From: Allodiplogaster sudhausi
Lineage: Eukaryota; Nematoda; Chromadorea; Rhabditida; Diplogasteridae
DNA length: 64,000 bases
Assembly: GCA_945643635.1 (NCBI GenBank)
Contig: CALZFC010000095.1
Location: 792,501 to 856,500 of the forward strand
Direction of reading: 5' to 3'
Shown here in pieces: positions 1 through 10,616 of this stretch (positions are counted from its first letter, which is position 1; every line of letters begins with the position of its first letter). The notes under the pieces are model-generated. The model saw only the letters and a list, made by a program, of their open reading frames with translations, had not been told where the DNA came from and searched no databases. A program made the translations under genes and the position numbers.

Positions 1-190
1 ATCGCGGCCGCAGCACATCAAAGATTAGTTAATTTTAAATTGTTCGAGATATAAATGACGGACATGGGCCGTAAATTGGTGTAACATCAGATACCCGGCA
101 TTCTACTGTGTTCAAAACGCTGTGTGGGGGGGGGGGTCGGGCCATCTATAGCTGTGCAACAGATGACATCTCACATGCGCCCATTTCCAG

Positions 191-344
191 ACGCATTCGC
201 CGCAACGTGCTCGGCTTCTTTTGGCAGTGTGCCAAGAGGAGGCCCGAATCGCCGGCCGTTCCGATCGATCATCGGCGCAGCATTGCTGACAAACGAGCGC
301 ATGCTGACAGCTACTTTCGACAACTCGATTGCAGCTGGCGATGA
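191..344 (+). CDS. Last exon of an upstream Sre-like chemoreceptor copy (copy 0, partial)
   Basis: This is the final coding exon of a receptor whose other exons lie to the left of the window. It starts after an acceptor (ccatttccag) with one leftover base, then reads RISRNVLGFFW-type sequence, a PxDHWRSIADK block and a terminal SYFRQL..SW motif before TGA at 342-344. The same exon closes copy A (10287-10437), copy B (from 16760) and copy C (29417-29570), so it marks the first member of a tandem array. The basic cytosolic tail ending in YF-x2-L-x3-W resembles the C termini I associate with nematode Sre receptors. That family name is from memory of motifs; membership in the Sra superfamily is firmer. 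Confidence 0.75.
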
Positions 345-951
345 TGATTTACTTGTATCATTATTGCTAGATTAATTTACTTCTTATAAAAAATAATTTG
401 TTCGACTACTTTGATTACAGCGTTTTATCTAATTTTTATTTTGTTTTCTAGTCAGATCACAGCACGGCCATTGAGCAGCAACTAAAAGCGGCCACCATCA
501 AGCAAGACAGGGTTCAGGAGACGTGGGCGGATATAAAAATTTTCAATACTCTGATTCTACCATTTTCTTTTTAACCCAAATGGCAAAAAGTTTAATATTC
601 TAAATTCCGGGACGAAATTTTCGCCTCGCGCATCACCGGCTGTTTTCTCGGCCACTTCGCGGCCTCGCTATCTATGTAACTTTTCTTACGATACCTTTTC
701 TTAGTCTACAACGACACATCATCTTAGATATGTTAACTCGGGAGAGAGCGCAAAATATATGTTTGCTAATGAGAGAAGATATATGAATGCAGGTAGCAGC
801 ACACAATCCAATTGATTAAGACTCGGCTATGAACAGATACCGCGCCGGGTGCAAAACTCACCACTTTTCGTAATATCGGTCTAAGATGGAGTGCCTTTCC
901 TGAAAGTTATTGACGTTGTTCCTTTCGAAATGTAGCTCTGAGATTCTTCCG
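345..951. other. 3' flank of copy 0, no other gene seen
   Basis: Apart from the exon-like block at 452-575, I see only AT-rich flank here. The first part (about 345-535) is homologous to the 3' flank of copy A (about 10440-10630). Confidence 0.4.
452..575 (+). other. Conserved exon-like block downstream of copy 0
   Basis: A good acceptor (tttgttttctag) is followed by an open stretch beginning SDHSTAIEQQLKAA. The block after copy A (10545-10616) begins SEHSTAIQQLVKA, also after an acceptor. Both lie about 110 bp after the receptor stop codon. The pattern suggests either an alternative 3'-terminal exon of the receptor or a simple duplicated 3' flank. I cannot tell which. Confidence 0.3.
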
Positions 952-959
952 AATGATTT

Positions 960-1346
960 GGATAACACCACGTCCCAGAGTAGAACTCGGCCTCTTCAGA
1001 ATCTTTTGGAATATTATAAAGACCGGGGCAGGCGTTGACCCAGTCCGGAATGTTCTAGAAAATTATATGTTCCGGGGCAGAAATTGGCCCTTTCTGGAAC
1101 CTTCTGGAACGTCCCCAGTATCGGGGGCAGAAGTTCTGTTCTGGAAAATTAGCTGTTCTGGAAATTTCCACGTCCCGGGGAAAAACTCGGGCCAATCTTT
1201 AACCTTCAGGAATGTTCCAAGTATCAAGGGCAGACGTTGGCCCCTTTTGGAATGTTCTAGAAAATTCCACGTTCCGGGGCCAAACTCGGCTTTGGATACC
1301 TCAAACTTGGGTAATTAAACCGGGAGAAGCATGGAAGGTTCCAGAA
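960..1346. promoter_or_regulatory. Array of perfect heat-shock elements in a diverged tandem repeat
   Basis: Alternating GAA/TTC pentamers matching the canonical HSF binding site occur at 1048-1060 (GAAtgTTCtaGAA), 1092-1109 (TTCtgGAAccTTCtgGAA, four units), 1156-1168 (TTCtgGAAatTTC), 1205-1217 (TTCagGAAtgTTC), 1250-1267 (GAAtgTTCtaGAAaaTTC, four units) and 1334-1346 (GAAggTTCcaGAA). They sit in a degenerate repeat of roughly 70-100 bp with recurring phrases such as ttccggggcag and ttggcccc. There is no obvious gene start next to it; the nearest gene model downstream is receptor copy A, 4.3 kb away. HSF-site arrays carried by repeats are known in Caenorhabditis (Helitron-borne sites). Whether this array binds HSF-1 is inference. 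Confidence 0.7.
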
Positions 1347-1898
1347 GAAAACTGTTACACACCGACGCTTAGCGCTTTATTATTAGTAAGATTTTTTAGG
1401 GTTTCATCTGCATATTCTACATCACTTTATTCTGTTTCCACTAACCAATTACTCTCTTCTGAAAAACATCTTTTTTTTTCTCCAATTTGCGGGTGGTGCT
1501 CATTTAATTAGAGATAAATAAATTGTATCTTGAAGAGTAATCGTATACCTATCTGTACACCGATCTCGCTAGATACACACATACAAAAGAAAATCGCTTA
1601 CACTTTCTAGATATATGTTTTACACCAAGATTTTACACCTTATCCATACAGAAAAAGAAACTTTGGTTAATAAATCACCGGATACCTCCTTTAAAGTTAA
1701 ATAGTACTACTGGAGACGCTTAGTCAAATCATTAAAGTTAAATAGTACTAATGGCGACGCTTAGTCAAATCATTAAAACCAGAAAGTGCGCAATGCAACA
1801 AGAACTATATAAATAGCCGACTGACCAAGAAATGTAGATGTGTATTTCCTAAGAGAGTCGGCAAAATCGGCATCTTCAAGCTCGGCTAATGCGACGAT

Positions 1899-2332
1899 CA
1901 GAGGTGCTAACGGGCCCAAAAATTTTGGCCCGGCCCGGCCCGTCGGGCCCAAGGACTCGGCCAGCCCGGCCCGATCCATTTCCGGGCCCTAGAATTTTGG
2001 GCCCGGCCCGTGGGCCCGTTTGAGCCCGATGTTCGAAAAATTCTGCGGAAAAAGTAGTCCGACCACTTACAAATTGTTTTGAAATTCAGAATTTTTCATG
2101 CTCGTGCTATGAACATCCATTTTAATGTATAGAAGAAAGAGTTTTAGGGGGAAAAATGAACAAATGAAGGAAGTTTTTGCACTTTATAATGCCACCAATC
2201 GTCCGGACTGGACGGCTTTGGTGCTTATCGGGCCCAATCGGGCCTGCGGGCCGGCCCAACTTTTTATGGGCCCGGCCCGGCCCCGGGCCCTGGAAAGTTG
2301 GGCCGGGCCGGGCCGGCCACTTTGCACCTCTG
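1899..2332. mobile_element. GC-rich non-autonomous hAT element with 8-bp target duplication
   Basis: The ends are CAGAGGTGC (1899-1907) and its exact reverse complement (2324-2332). Direct repeats GCGACGAT flank it at 1891-1898 and 2333-2340. An 8-bp target duplication with CAGAGGTG-type ends is typical of hAT transposons. The interior is made of runs of GGGCCC/GGCCCG, strikingly GC-rich against an AT-rich background, and has no transposase. Short ORFs here are composition artefacts. Confidence 0.85.
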
Positions 2333-2340
2333 GCGACGAT

Positions 2341-3060
2341 GAGGCGATTATACGTCACGTTCATCCACAATTATGCCCACTGATTGTGAGTATCAGCGCA
2401 CAGCTGTAAAAGGAAGTCTCATGACTGCATAAGTTGCGGCCAGATTGAGAGTGAATAATGCGAACTTTTGACGCACAGAGAAGAACGTTACCGCCGTTGA
2501 AACAATTGCGCGGAACAATTTGTTAACAAATCGCAATGGAACAATATTGTTTCGCCCTGCGAACTTTTAATTGCTACATTTAAAAGATACCAGAGCGGTA
2601 TTTCTGGAAAGAAAAGTTGTATAAAAAAGCTTCCGAGTAAGTCAATAGTGTTGTCCGGACCACATTCTACATAATCTTGCATCTAGGGCAGGTGCTTGCT
2701 AATTATGAGCGGCTCTGCAGCCCTTTAAGCAGCTGCCTACATTGGTCGGGAACCTTCGCGCTCTCTCATCCCTCGTTTTGAATCGGCTGAAGCAGTCCAA
2801 AAAGTGGAAAGCGACGCGGACGATTATTTATTATTTTGGCGCCGCGGTTCACCGACTGTATCGATGGCCAATGTGTAATGTTGCAATTGGAACCAGCAAC
2901 CTAGATTGGTCGGGTTTTGCGAGTTTCTCTGATTCTTTCGTGCTCTCACATACATCGTTATCTGGTAAAATAATCCAAACTATTTTCCTCGAAGTATGCA
3001 GTGGAAGAACGGCACTGACAAGCCGATGACCAATGCAATCAAACTCGTCATCAGCTCCCG
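2341..3060. other. Intergenic, no gene recognised
   Basis: The short ORFs in this stretch do not resemble any family and are not conserved at the matching place near copies B or C. The piece around 2900-3030 (attggtcgggtttt, ctctcatacatcg) is a repeat also seen near 5340, 11310 and 17110. Confidence 0.4.
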
Positions 3061-3374
3061 CCGTAGTAAAGTGTCTCTTTTTTGACGCTAAACATCAACA
3101 TCAGGGTACAGACATGAGGCAAAGCAGGTTAACACAAGGTTAACCTTATGTTTACACTGATATCAACATCATCCTTATTATTGGTTTCCTTGTTTTCACT
3201 CTGTATCGTCTTAGCCTCATGTGTCTGTCTGACGCTAGGCGCAACATCATATGAGGCTAACTGTGGCAGAACGGGAGTATACAAGAAGAGTTGCTGTAGA
3301 TAGATGAGGAACAGAGAGATTAGTGTCAGTAACCTCATCTTTAGCCTTAAATAAGAAACACTTTACTATAGCGG
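3061..3374. mobile_element. MITE with CCGTAGTAAAGTGT-type inverted ends
   Basis: The left end reads CCGTAGTAAAGTGTCTC with a downstream GACGCTAAA, mirrored at the right end (TTTAGCC...ACACTTTACTATAGCGG). The interior has a small palindrome, gttaac-acaag-gttaac, near 3129. A second, inverted copy lies at about 32260-32555 inside the inverted duplication of this region, and a fragment is near 31570-31625. There is no coding capacity. Confidence 0.7.
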
Positions 3375-3445
3375 CTGGTGATCAAGAACGTTGTACTTAT
3401 AGTTTTCTTATCCTCGTCATCTTCTTCAACATATTTTGTCTCTAC

Positions 3446-5640
3446 TAACCAATTACTTGCTTGAGAAAAAACATATCTTTTTTTTCCAAATTGCGGGTGG
3501 TGCTCATGTAATTAGAGATAAATAAATTGTATCTTGAAGAGTAGACGTAAACCTGTCTGTACTCCGATCTTGCTACATACACACATACAAACATCTTAAG
3601 CAACAAATGTGGCTGTGCTGCTCGCTTTTTAATCTTCAAGATTTAATTAAGATTTGTTCAGACCAAGTTTTCTCGAGAATATTTAATTGCACGGCTGGAC
3701 TTTTATATCTACACAGTTTAGTTGAAAGCATATTCTCGCCTTTCTTGCGCATTTGCATCCTCCACAAAAAAAGATTAAAAAGTAAAGCGACATCGGAAAA
3801 AAGTTCAACTTTTAACTTCTAACCATAATTCCCAAGGCATTTGCATATTCACACGTGTGCCCACACGCCCAATGTGAGAGGCCAACTGTACTACGCAAAC
3901 GTTTGCGACATTTCCGTGTTCGAGGAGAGGTTCGACTCTTTCAGAAAAAGAAAACTCCCACTTCTTATTGTGAAGACGTGCTTGAAGCGTGTGTGTTTAG
4001 CATGCAATGCATATATACATGTATACATCGGCTTGGCTTTTTTGGTTGTGTACTTATGGATGAGCGCAGCTCGTTAGAGGATGTTTTCGTGCAGTAACCT
4101 TTCTGACTTAAAGGAGACCATAAGGGAAACAACATAGACATTGATATTACTGAATTTGCGTATCCAAGTGTCGTCACATTAATTTACTTATTGTCTTGTG
4201 CAATGACAAATTACATACCATGCCTTTTTAAGTGTGCATTATATAAATATTACTACGAATGAAGGTGATTCTTCAATTAGTTTTTCTCCCTGAACTATCT
4301 TTCATAAGGTCATCTAAGTTACCTCTCTTGCTGTTTTCTTTCCAAAACCATCACACCCACATCTCCTTTCCCTTCCCTTCATTCTCCTTAATACACCTTC
4401 TGCTTACCTATAATTCAAGATACTTCCCCTAATGGAGTCCTCCGACGAATAAATAGTGTCTTGTTTTTCGCCCTATTTCGTCAGGTTGATTTTTGATCAC
4501 GTATGCTGACCTGTCGTAAGCATGTGGTGTCTTGCGTATAGTACATTCATACATATGTATTTACAGAGGCACATGTAAGACCATTTTAACTTTAAAAAAT
4601 TTTTTTTCGGTAAAAATGTTCATAGTTATTTTAAATGCAACAGAAATGTAAATAAAAAGCTGATTTGACTATTTTTGCTATTGTCGGTAATGACAAACAG
4701 TGTCAGACTTATACTGAAAAAAACTAACCATAAGTTTTTCAGTAGACATTTCCATATATATACTTTATGCTCGAAAAGGCCACACCTGCCTAACAATTAG
4801 ACATTTGCAACTACCTTTTTTTCCTTTCATATCTGCAATAATCTTGCATTCAAAAACTATTTCTGAATGATTAGAACTTTTCCTCCTACCCGATGAATAC
4901 CTGGAACATTAAAGAAATGATAACTATTTAGTCAGCGAATCAACATACTTTATTTCTTCATGTCATTCTGCAGGTGCTGTTTGATGTCCTTCATCGTTTG
5001 CATTACATTACTTTTACTCGTTTTCAGCTCATTTTTAACGATTTCTTTTAGACATTTCACATAAAAACTGTTTGATACATCAAACAATTTCTTCAAAAAA
5101 CTTTTTTTCGTTTTTCATATCAATCAATTTCGTTGAAAGAAACACTAAGACATATCAAACAATTGAAACACGGTGCACGGAACTCGCACTCTTTTTGAAG
5201 TGTGCGAGTTCCTTGGTTGTGTTGTGAATATCACTGAATTAGGGTGACTAGATTAATCATCGCCTTTTTATCAGTGCGCTTTCTTTATATGCCTCCTGTA
5301 ACTTCCACCTTTAAGATTTGTAATGTAGTCCTTTCAACTAATCAACTTCATTGGTCGGGTAAATAGCGTTTCTCTGATTCAATCGCGCGCTCCATCTCTA
5401 GTTGTGTATCGGTTAAAACACTCCTAACAACTGCCTCGCACCAGTTCTGCGCCTCATCAATATAATAAATTGTTTGAAATAAATTTTTTTCTTTGGGGAA
5501 ATCAAATCTAAGAATCCTTTTAGGCATTCGTTCAACTGCTCAAATTTGTGTAGTTCTTTAATATTACTGACTGAACAGTCATTGTTGTTCTTTTCTTATT
5601 TGCTGTTGTTTCAAACCGTGGACGTATTTCAAACCCGCAG
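3446..5640. repeat. 5' flank of receptor copy A, repeated upstream of copies B and C
   Basis: Recognisable blocks recur in the same order at about 11560-13540 (before copy B) and, interrupted by transposons, at 17400-17519, 21458-21832 and 23091-24330 (before copy C). Examples are gagataaataaattgtatct, tgtatatacgtacacagttt-like pieces, ttcccaaggc and cttcttattgtgaa. This shows that the tandem duplication unit includes the promoter side of the receptor. About 4425-4480 is a fragment of the ggagtcctccgacgaata repeat also seen near 52465. Confidence 0.65.
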
Positions 5641-5656
5641 ATTCTCGGACGCTAAG

Positions 5657-6339
5657 ATGTCTGAGGGGGTGGATATGGCCGTTCTCTGTCCAATCCTCGG
5701 CGTCTTCCAGCTCGGCCTTCCACTCCTCGCCTTTCCATGCATCGTCACACTCGCCTACCAACTCGCTCGCCTCGGTGCCATTCATACGTACTGTCGGTGC
5801 GAATTGAAATAGGGGAGAGAGAGAGAGGGGACCGTTTCTACATTGGCGCGGGCCGGCCCGCAAGGAATTTTATGGGCCCAGGCATTGCCCGCCTTAACTA
5901 GCTAGGATAGCACCCAATATTGTTACCATCGGCCCGGCCCTGGCCCGCAATTTGAAGGGCCCGGCCCGGCCTTGGCCTGGTTTTGGACATCCCTTGAGGG
6001 GAGAAATAAAGAAAGAAATAGTGAGAGAGATAGAGTTACAGAAAAGTGGCGAAGCATCACTTCGATAATTTTTACTTCCTCAGTGCATTGCAAACAATAT
6101 AAAAAAAAACTCTTTCTGCTTAATTAAGTAGTAGAGGAAAATATAACCGCAAAAAGTTATCTGCTAAATTTTCATCCGGATATTCTTTTTCTTTCATTCT
6201 ATTTTCAGCATTCTCCTCTGCGTTTGGCTGTTCTCTCTATGTCTGCTGCCGATCATGCAATTCGCGGCCTTTATATTTCTGCTCTCTGACGGACGTTGCA
6301 TCATTCGTTCTTTCACAGAACAGGGTCAGTAGCTATTTT

Positions 6340-6379
<40 letters not shown>

Positions 6380-7914
6380 GTTTATCTAGCTTGCATTCCT
6401 TTTAAAGGATAGAGTGAACATTAGCATAAAACGAGAGGAAATATTGCCCAATTCGACAATAAGAGGCTAGCAACGTTGGCTGTGACTGGTTATTGGTAAA
6501 TATTTTTTAATGTTATTTTTATTTAAACATTAAAAAAAAGCATGTTATACTTTTCAATATATTCACCGTATATTCCCACTCCCACATTGCCTAAACATAT
6601 AAGGCAATGTCAACTAAAAAGGTTATGTCGTCAGTATGGCCGATAGGAAAAATTGTCATACCTTACATACATGCATTTATCACGTGCATATTATAACGGC
6701 CGTAAATAAACGAAATGAAAATACGCTTCTTTGACATTTTTTCATGTCGTCAGCATTTTAGAACAATAGAATACCGTATTTTCTCTATTAGTACCCCCGG
6801 GGGTTCTATTTTTCAATACCCTTGCGAGAGGGGGGCACTATTAGAGGGAGGGGTTCTATTAGAGAGAGGGGTTTTATTTTTCAATGTGAGATACTAAAAG
6901 TTTTATATCAACATTTTATTCACAAAAAAGAAGAATCGTAACCCGAATTCAATGGAATCATCACTGGAATATCCGTTTTACAACAGATTTATCATGAATT
7001 TGGCATCAGTTCATTGGAAAGAGCACCCCATGCCTCCAGGATCCGTTCGAAGTACATCTAGAGATGAGGTATTAGAGTGTTAGGGGGGGGTACTATTGGA
7101 GGGGGGGGGGTTCTAATAAAGGGGGGATTACTAATAGAGAAAATACGGTAATCTAGATTCCGGGGAAATATATTAGCCTGTAATTGATCTTTTAGTTTAA
7201 ATGTAATGTTCGAAAAGCCGATGCACATGAGTGAGATGTAGTGCTAGCAAGATAACAGCATAAAAACTCGCTCGATCTCTCTCTCACTCTCGCTTTATCT
7301 CTATCTCTCTTCTCTCTCTCTCTCGCAAGTCTAATTGTAAGGCTAATAAAAAGTGTTTTGTTTTTCTCCTTATTTGGTCAGGTTGAGCTAGAAACGTCGA
7401 TTGCAAGTGTCCCGAAGTAACAAAAATCACTTGGGTTTGTGAAAATTAATGGGTATTCTCTTCATTGGATCTGCGAATATTTTAACTTCCCGCCATTTTC
7501 AAAGCAACTTTGGCAGAACCACACCAACCGGGCCATTTGACGCATGCACGTGAAACACATGTATATGGTGCGCGCAAACAACATTGGCCGGGGTTTTCTT
7601 ACACGTCAGCTCCCACGCCAGTTGTGTAAAATTTTCTATGGAGAGGGGCGTGCTGCAGTAGTACCATTTCTGCGTTTCACCGTACTTTTTGCCTGTTCGT
7701 CAGGGACATTGCGGTACAAGTTTTTCCCTTAGGCCCTACACTTTGGATCTCCTACGTGCACGAGTTTGGCTACGCGATGACGTCACTCTGCGAGTTTCTC
7801 GTAATCCTCGAGCGCTTCGTCGCGTCCGTGCAACTCGAACGGCACCGAACCTCGACTTTCAAATCACTGATGCTCGCGGCGATGCTTGCGCTAGCGGTAT
7901 TTTATTTTTATTTC

Positions 7915-7960
<46 letters not shown>

Positions 7961-10437
7961 CAATAATAATAATAATAATAATTATTATTATTATTACTAA
8001 ATATTTATATTATTACAATAATAACAACAATAAAAATATGAATAATAATAATAATAATAAATAATATGAAGAATAATAATTAAGAGAGAGGCCAGTAAGC
8101 TTCGTGCGCTGAATTCGAAAACAATTTCCCGGGGCATGCTGCTTTAAGCGCATGCTCGACTCTTACAGATAGGCTCTCTTAAAATAATAAATGCATTAAT
8201 TTCACGGCGCTCTTCAGGTGACGGCTTCAGGGTTCGCGTATGTTTACTACGGCTTCATTGGCACGTGTTAAATGAATGCATTTTTTGTTCAATTTTATTT
8301 TAAAACATTTCTTGCTCCTTTTAGTTGATGCGGTTTTCTTTGTATTAAAAAAATCGTTTTTTTTTATATAAAGAAACCCGCAACAACTAAAAAAAGTGCT
8401 AAGAAAAACAACCATTTCAGTGGGCCACGTCGCGATAGCGCTTATGACTTTTTTCTGCATTGACTTCTCGAACGTCATTGTTAGTACATTTTTTCGTCTT
8501 TATTTTGTCTCTTGCCTGAAATTTTTCGGTACAGTTTCTTGCAATCTTCAGTAAATATTCTTCATGATTTCAATGGGAAAGTATTCTACTAGAGCGAGGC
8601 GTATTACTTTTTCTTTTTCGATTGCATTAAAAAAAGGGGGGGTGATATTAGTGAAGGTGGGGGGTTCTAATAAGGGCGGGGGGTAATAATTGAGAAAATA
8701 TGGTATTTTTATTCACTTTGGGTGCTAAAAACTAATTGTTTTAGTTCATTCTTTTATACTCTACATATCTTTCTCTTGCTCGGCCTCTTTGATCCACTCA
8801 CTCTCTCTCTCTCTCTCTCTCTCTCTCCGCCTCCCCATCTCTTTCCCTTACAGCTGAGCATCCTGCTCGAGAAGTGCAGCCGTCTCAGCTACCGCCGTGT
8901 CTATGCACGCGTATCATTAAACGCCAGATACCAGGCAAATGACGATCTTAATTAACTTTAATAATTAGTCAAATAAAAAATAATAAATCATTATTATTGT
9001 TATTATAGTTATTATTTTGACTAATTATTTGAGTGAATTAAGATCGCCATTTGCTTTCCACACATTCAATCTGTCTAAATTTTGAAACATGTTCGGAACA
9101 CTTGTTCGCAACATTGGCGCTGTAGTCAAAGGATCTTAAGTGATCACGAGCTAGATACATGTTCGGAACACATGTGTATTAAGAAAGGCTGGCAAATTGC
9201 CAATTCTTCTGTTGCGTACGTGTTTCAAACAAGATTGCTTTGAACATGTTTCAAATTTTTGACAGAATGAATCCGCGGCTAGTATTCTTAATGTCGTCAC
9301 ATCTTCATGATGTATTGAATAAATAAATAAAGAAATAAGTATCTCGCGTTTAGTGATATTAGTATTATCGCTATTATTATTGTTAATAACTTTTCCATCA
9401 TCCACCAGCTGGTCGAAGTGCGCCAGCTGAGCCGTTGCACCCTGTCGGCGAGCATCGTTAGTGCCGTGTCCAAGTGCCTTAGTCACATCTTGGGCATCGA
9501 CGTGGTCTTGAACATGCTCGGCATCCACCCGCCGTGGATACTGCCGGCCTACTGCATCAACGCCTATTTTTATACTGTTATTTTTTTCAACTTTTGTTCT
9601 ACAGTATATATATATATATATGTATACAATTTAATTTGTTAACATTATGGTATATGTTTACATATATATATACAATTTGATGCATAATTAATGCATCTAC
9701 ATGAGTCTATATATATAGACATATACATATATATACTATATGTCTATACTACATATAATAAAATTTTTATTTTTAAAATATTTTTAGGGAGACTGAATAT
9801 TTGAGATAGAAAGTGAGTGAGGCAAAGAAAGGGAGAAAGTGAGACGAAGACATGTGCGTTCAGATGCAAACAATCAACGCAGGCGTCAGCTCGTGTGTCT
9901 TTATGATGAGCCATAGGTTGGAGCATGAATTTATAAACAAAATGTTTTTAAAGCAATTATTGGATTTAAAAAATAGTAAAAAAAATATTAGTAAACAAAA
10001 TATTCGTAAACAAAATATCAATTTCAAAACCAGAATTCAGTGTATAACTTATTAAGCTCTGATTTTGTTCTTTCTCACCTCAAGACAGACGTGAATTAGT
10101 GCACGCTTCAATTGAAGTAGAACACTGCACTTCATCCCATTCCTTTGTTGATAAATATGCCTCCTCCCACTATCAGCCTTTCTCGGACGGAATTTTGCAC
10201 ACATCGAACAAGTTCACTTTGAAGTACCAATTACGTATTCATGCCTTAAATAAAGCTAAAGTTATGTTACATGCGCCGTTTTCTAGACGTATTCGCGGCA
10301 ATGTGCTCGGCTTCTTCTGGCAGCGTGCCAAGACGCACGAATCGCCTGCCGTACCGATCGATCATTGGCGTAGCATTGCCGACAAGCAAGCGCATGCGGA
10401 CAGCTACTTTCGACAACTCGAAAGCAGCTGGCGATGA
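5657..10437 (+). CDS. Sre-like seven-transmembrane chemoreceptor, copy A (intact model, nine exons)
   Basis: Exons 5657-5796, 6209-6324, 7733-7896, 8218-8266, 8421-8479, 8854-8934, 9409-9576, 9864-9916 and 10287-10437 join in phase to a 326-residue ORF, a usual length for nematode serpentine receptors. Order: TM1 (LGVFQLGLPLLAFPCIVTL), TM2 (VWLFSLCLLPIMQF), TM3 with ERFVASVQLERH after it, short TM4 and TM5 exons, a cytosolic loop with SLNARYQ, TM6, TM7 (GVSSCVFMMSH) and a basic tail ending YFRQL..SW. The SL..RYQ motif after TM5 and the YF..L...W end suggest the Sra superfamily, most likely Sre. Such receptors act in chemosensory cilia. The start is the first Met before TM1; conserved in-frame sequence upstream (FSDA-D/K-M) leaves room for an earlier start. 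Intron 6 begins with GC instead of GT. Confidence 0.75.
5831..5996. mobile_element. Fragment of a GC-rich hAT-type element in intron 1 of copy A
   Basis: The stretch is packed with GGGCCC/CCGGCCC and ends at 5996 with GGACATCCCTTG, the mirror of the CRAGGATGGCC-type terminus of the element at 27588-28554. No matching left end is visible, so it is probably truncated. Confidence 0.45.
6343..6373. repeat. (TA)n microsatellite
   Basis: An alternating TA run lies in intron 2 of copy A, right after the TM2 exon. Confidence 0.9.
6772..7150. mobile_element. G-tract MITE with TACCGTATTTTCTCTATTAG ends
   Basis: The inverted ends are TACCGTATTTTCTCTATTAG (left) and its mirror at 7131-7150. Both are followed inward by runs of C or G and by the phrase ggttctatt/ggttctaat. 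It lies in intron 2 of copy A. Related full or partial copies are at 8630-8706, 25146-26156 and 61230-61300. It is non-coding. Confidence 0.75.
7915..8064. repeat. (AAT)n trinucleotide tract
   Basis: A long ATA/AAT repeat with a few interruptions lies in intron 3 of copy A. Six-frame reading gives poly-Asn, poly-Ile or poly-Tyr runs, which are not proteins. Confidence 0.95.
8797..8828. repeat. (CT)n microsatellite before exon 6 of copy A
   Basis: A pyrimidine run lies just upstream of the acceptor of exon 6. Copies B and C have (CT)n tracts before exon 3 and elsewhere at matching places, so these runs may serve as extended polypyrimidine tracts. Confidence 0.8.
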
Positions 10438-10544
10438 TGAATTTTTCTAACAGTTTTGCTTGTTTATTTTGAATTATTTCTTATCAAAAATAATTTGTTC
10501 AACTTCTTCGATCATAGCGTTTTGTATTATTTTTTGTTTTCTAG

Positions 10545-10616
10545 TCAGAACATAGCACGGCCATTCAGCAGCTAGTTAAAGCGGTCATTATTAAGCACAT
10601 TGAATCAGGGCTCTAG
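10545..10616 (+). other. Conserved exon-like block downstream of copy A
   Basis: This is the counterpart of 452-575. After the acceptor ttttgttttctag the reading frame begins SEHSTAIQQLVKA and ends with TAG at 10614-10616. Differences from the copy 0 block are mostly conservative, which hints at coding constraint. The alignment is too short to be sure. Confidence 0.3.

Noticed and set aside
5160..5235. Imperfect inverted repeat around gcactctttttgaagtgtgc
   Set aside because: The arms are short (about 10-11 bp) and no transposon ends or RNA fold with neighbours could be supported.
7689..8064. ORFs with poly-Asn, poly-Ile and poly-Tyr runs
   Set aside because: They are frames of the (AAT)n tract; only the exon at 7733-7896 is coding.
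9916..9930. Apparent loss of a GT donor in exon 8 of copy A (gaatttataaac against gaattggtaaac)
   Set aside because: The true donor is earlier (catag|gttgg), which gives the correct phase in all copies, so copy A is not broken here.
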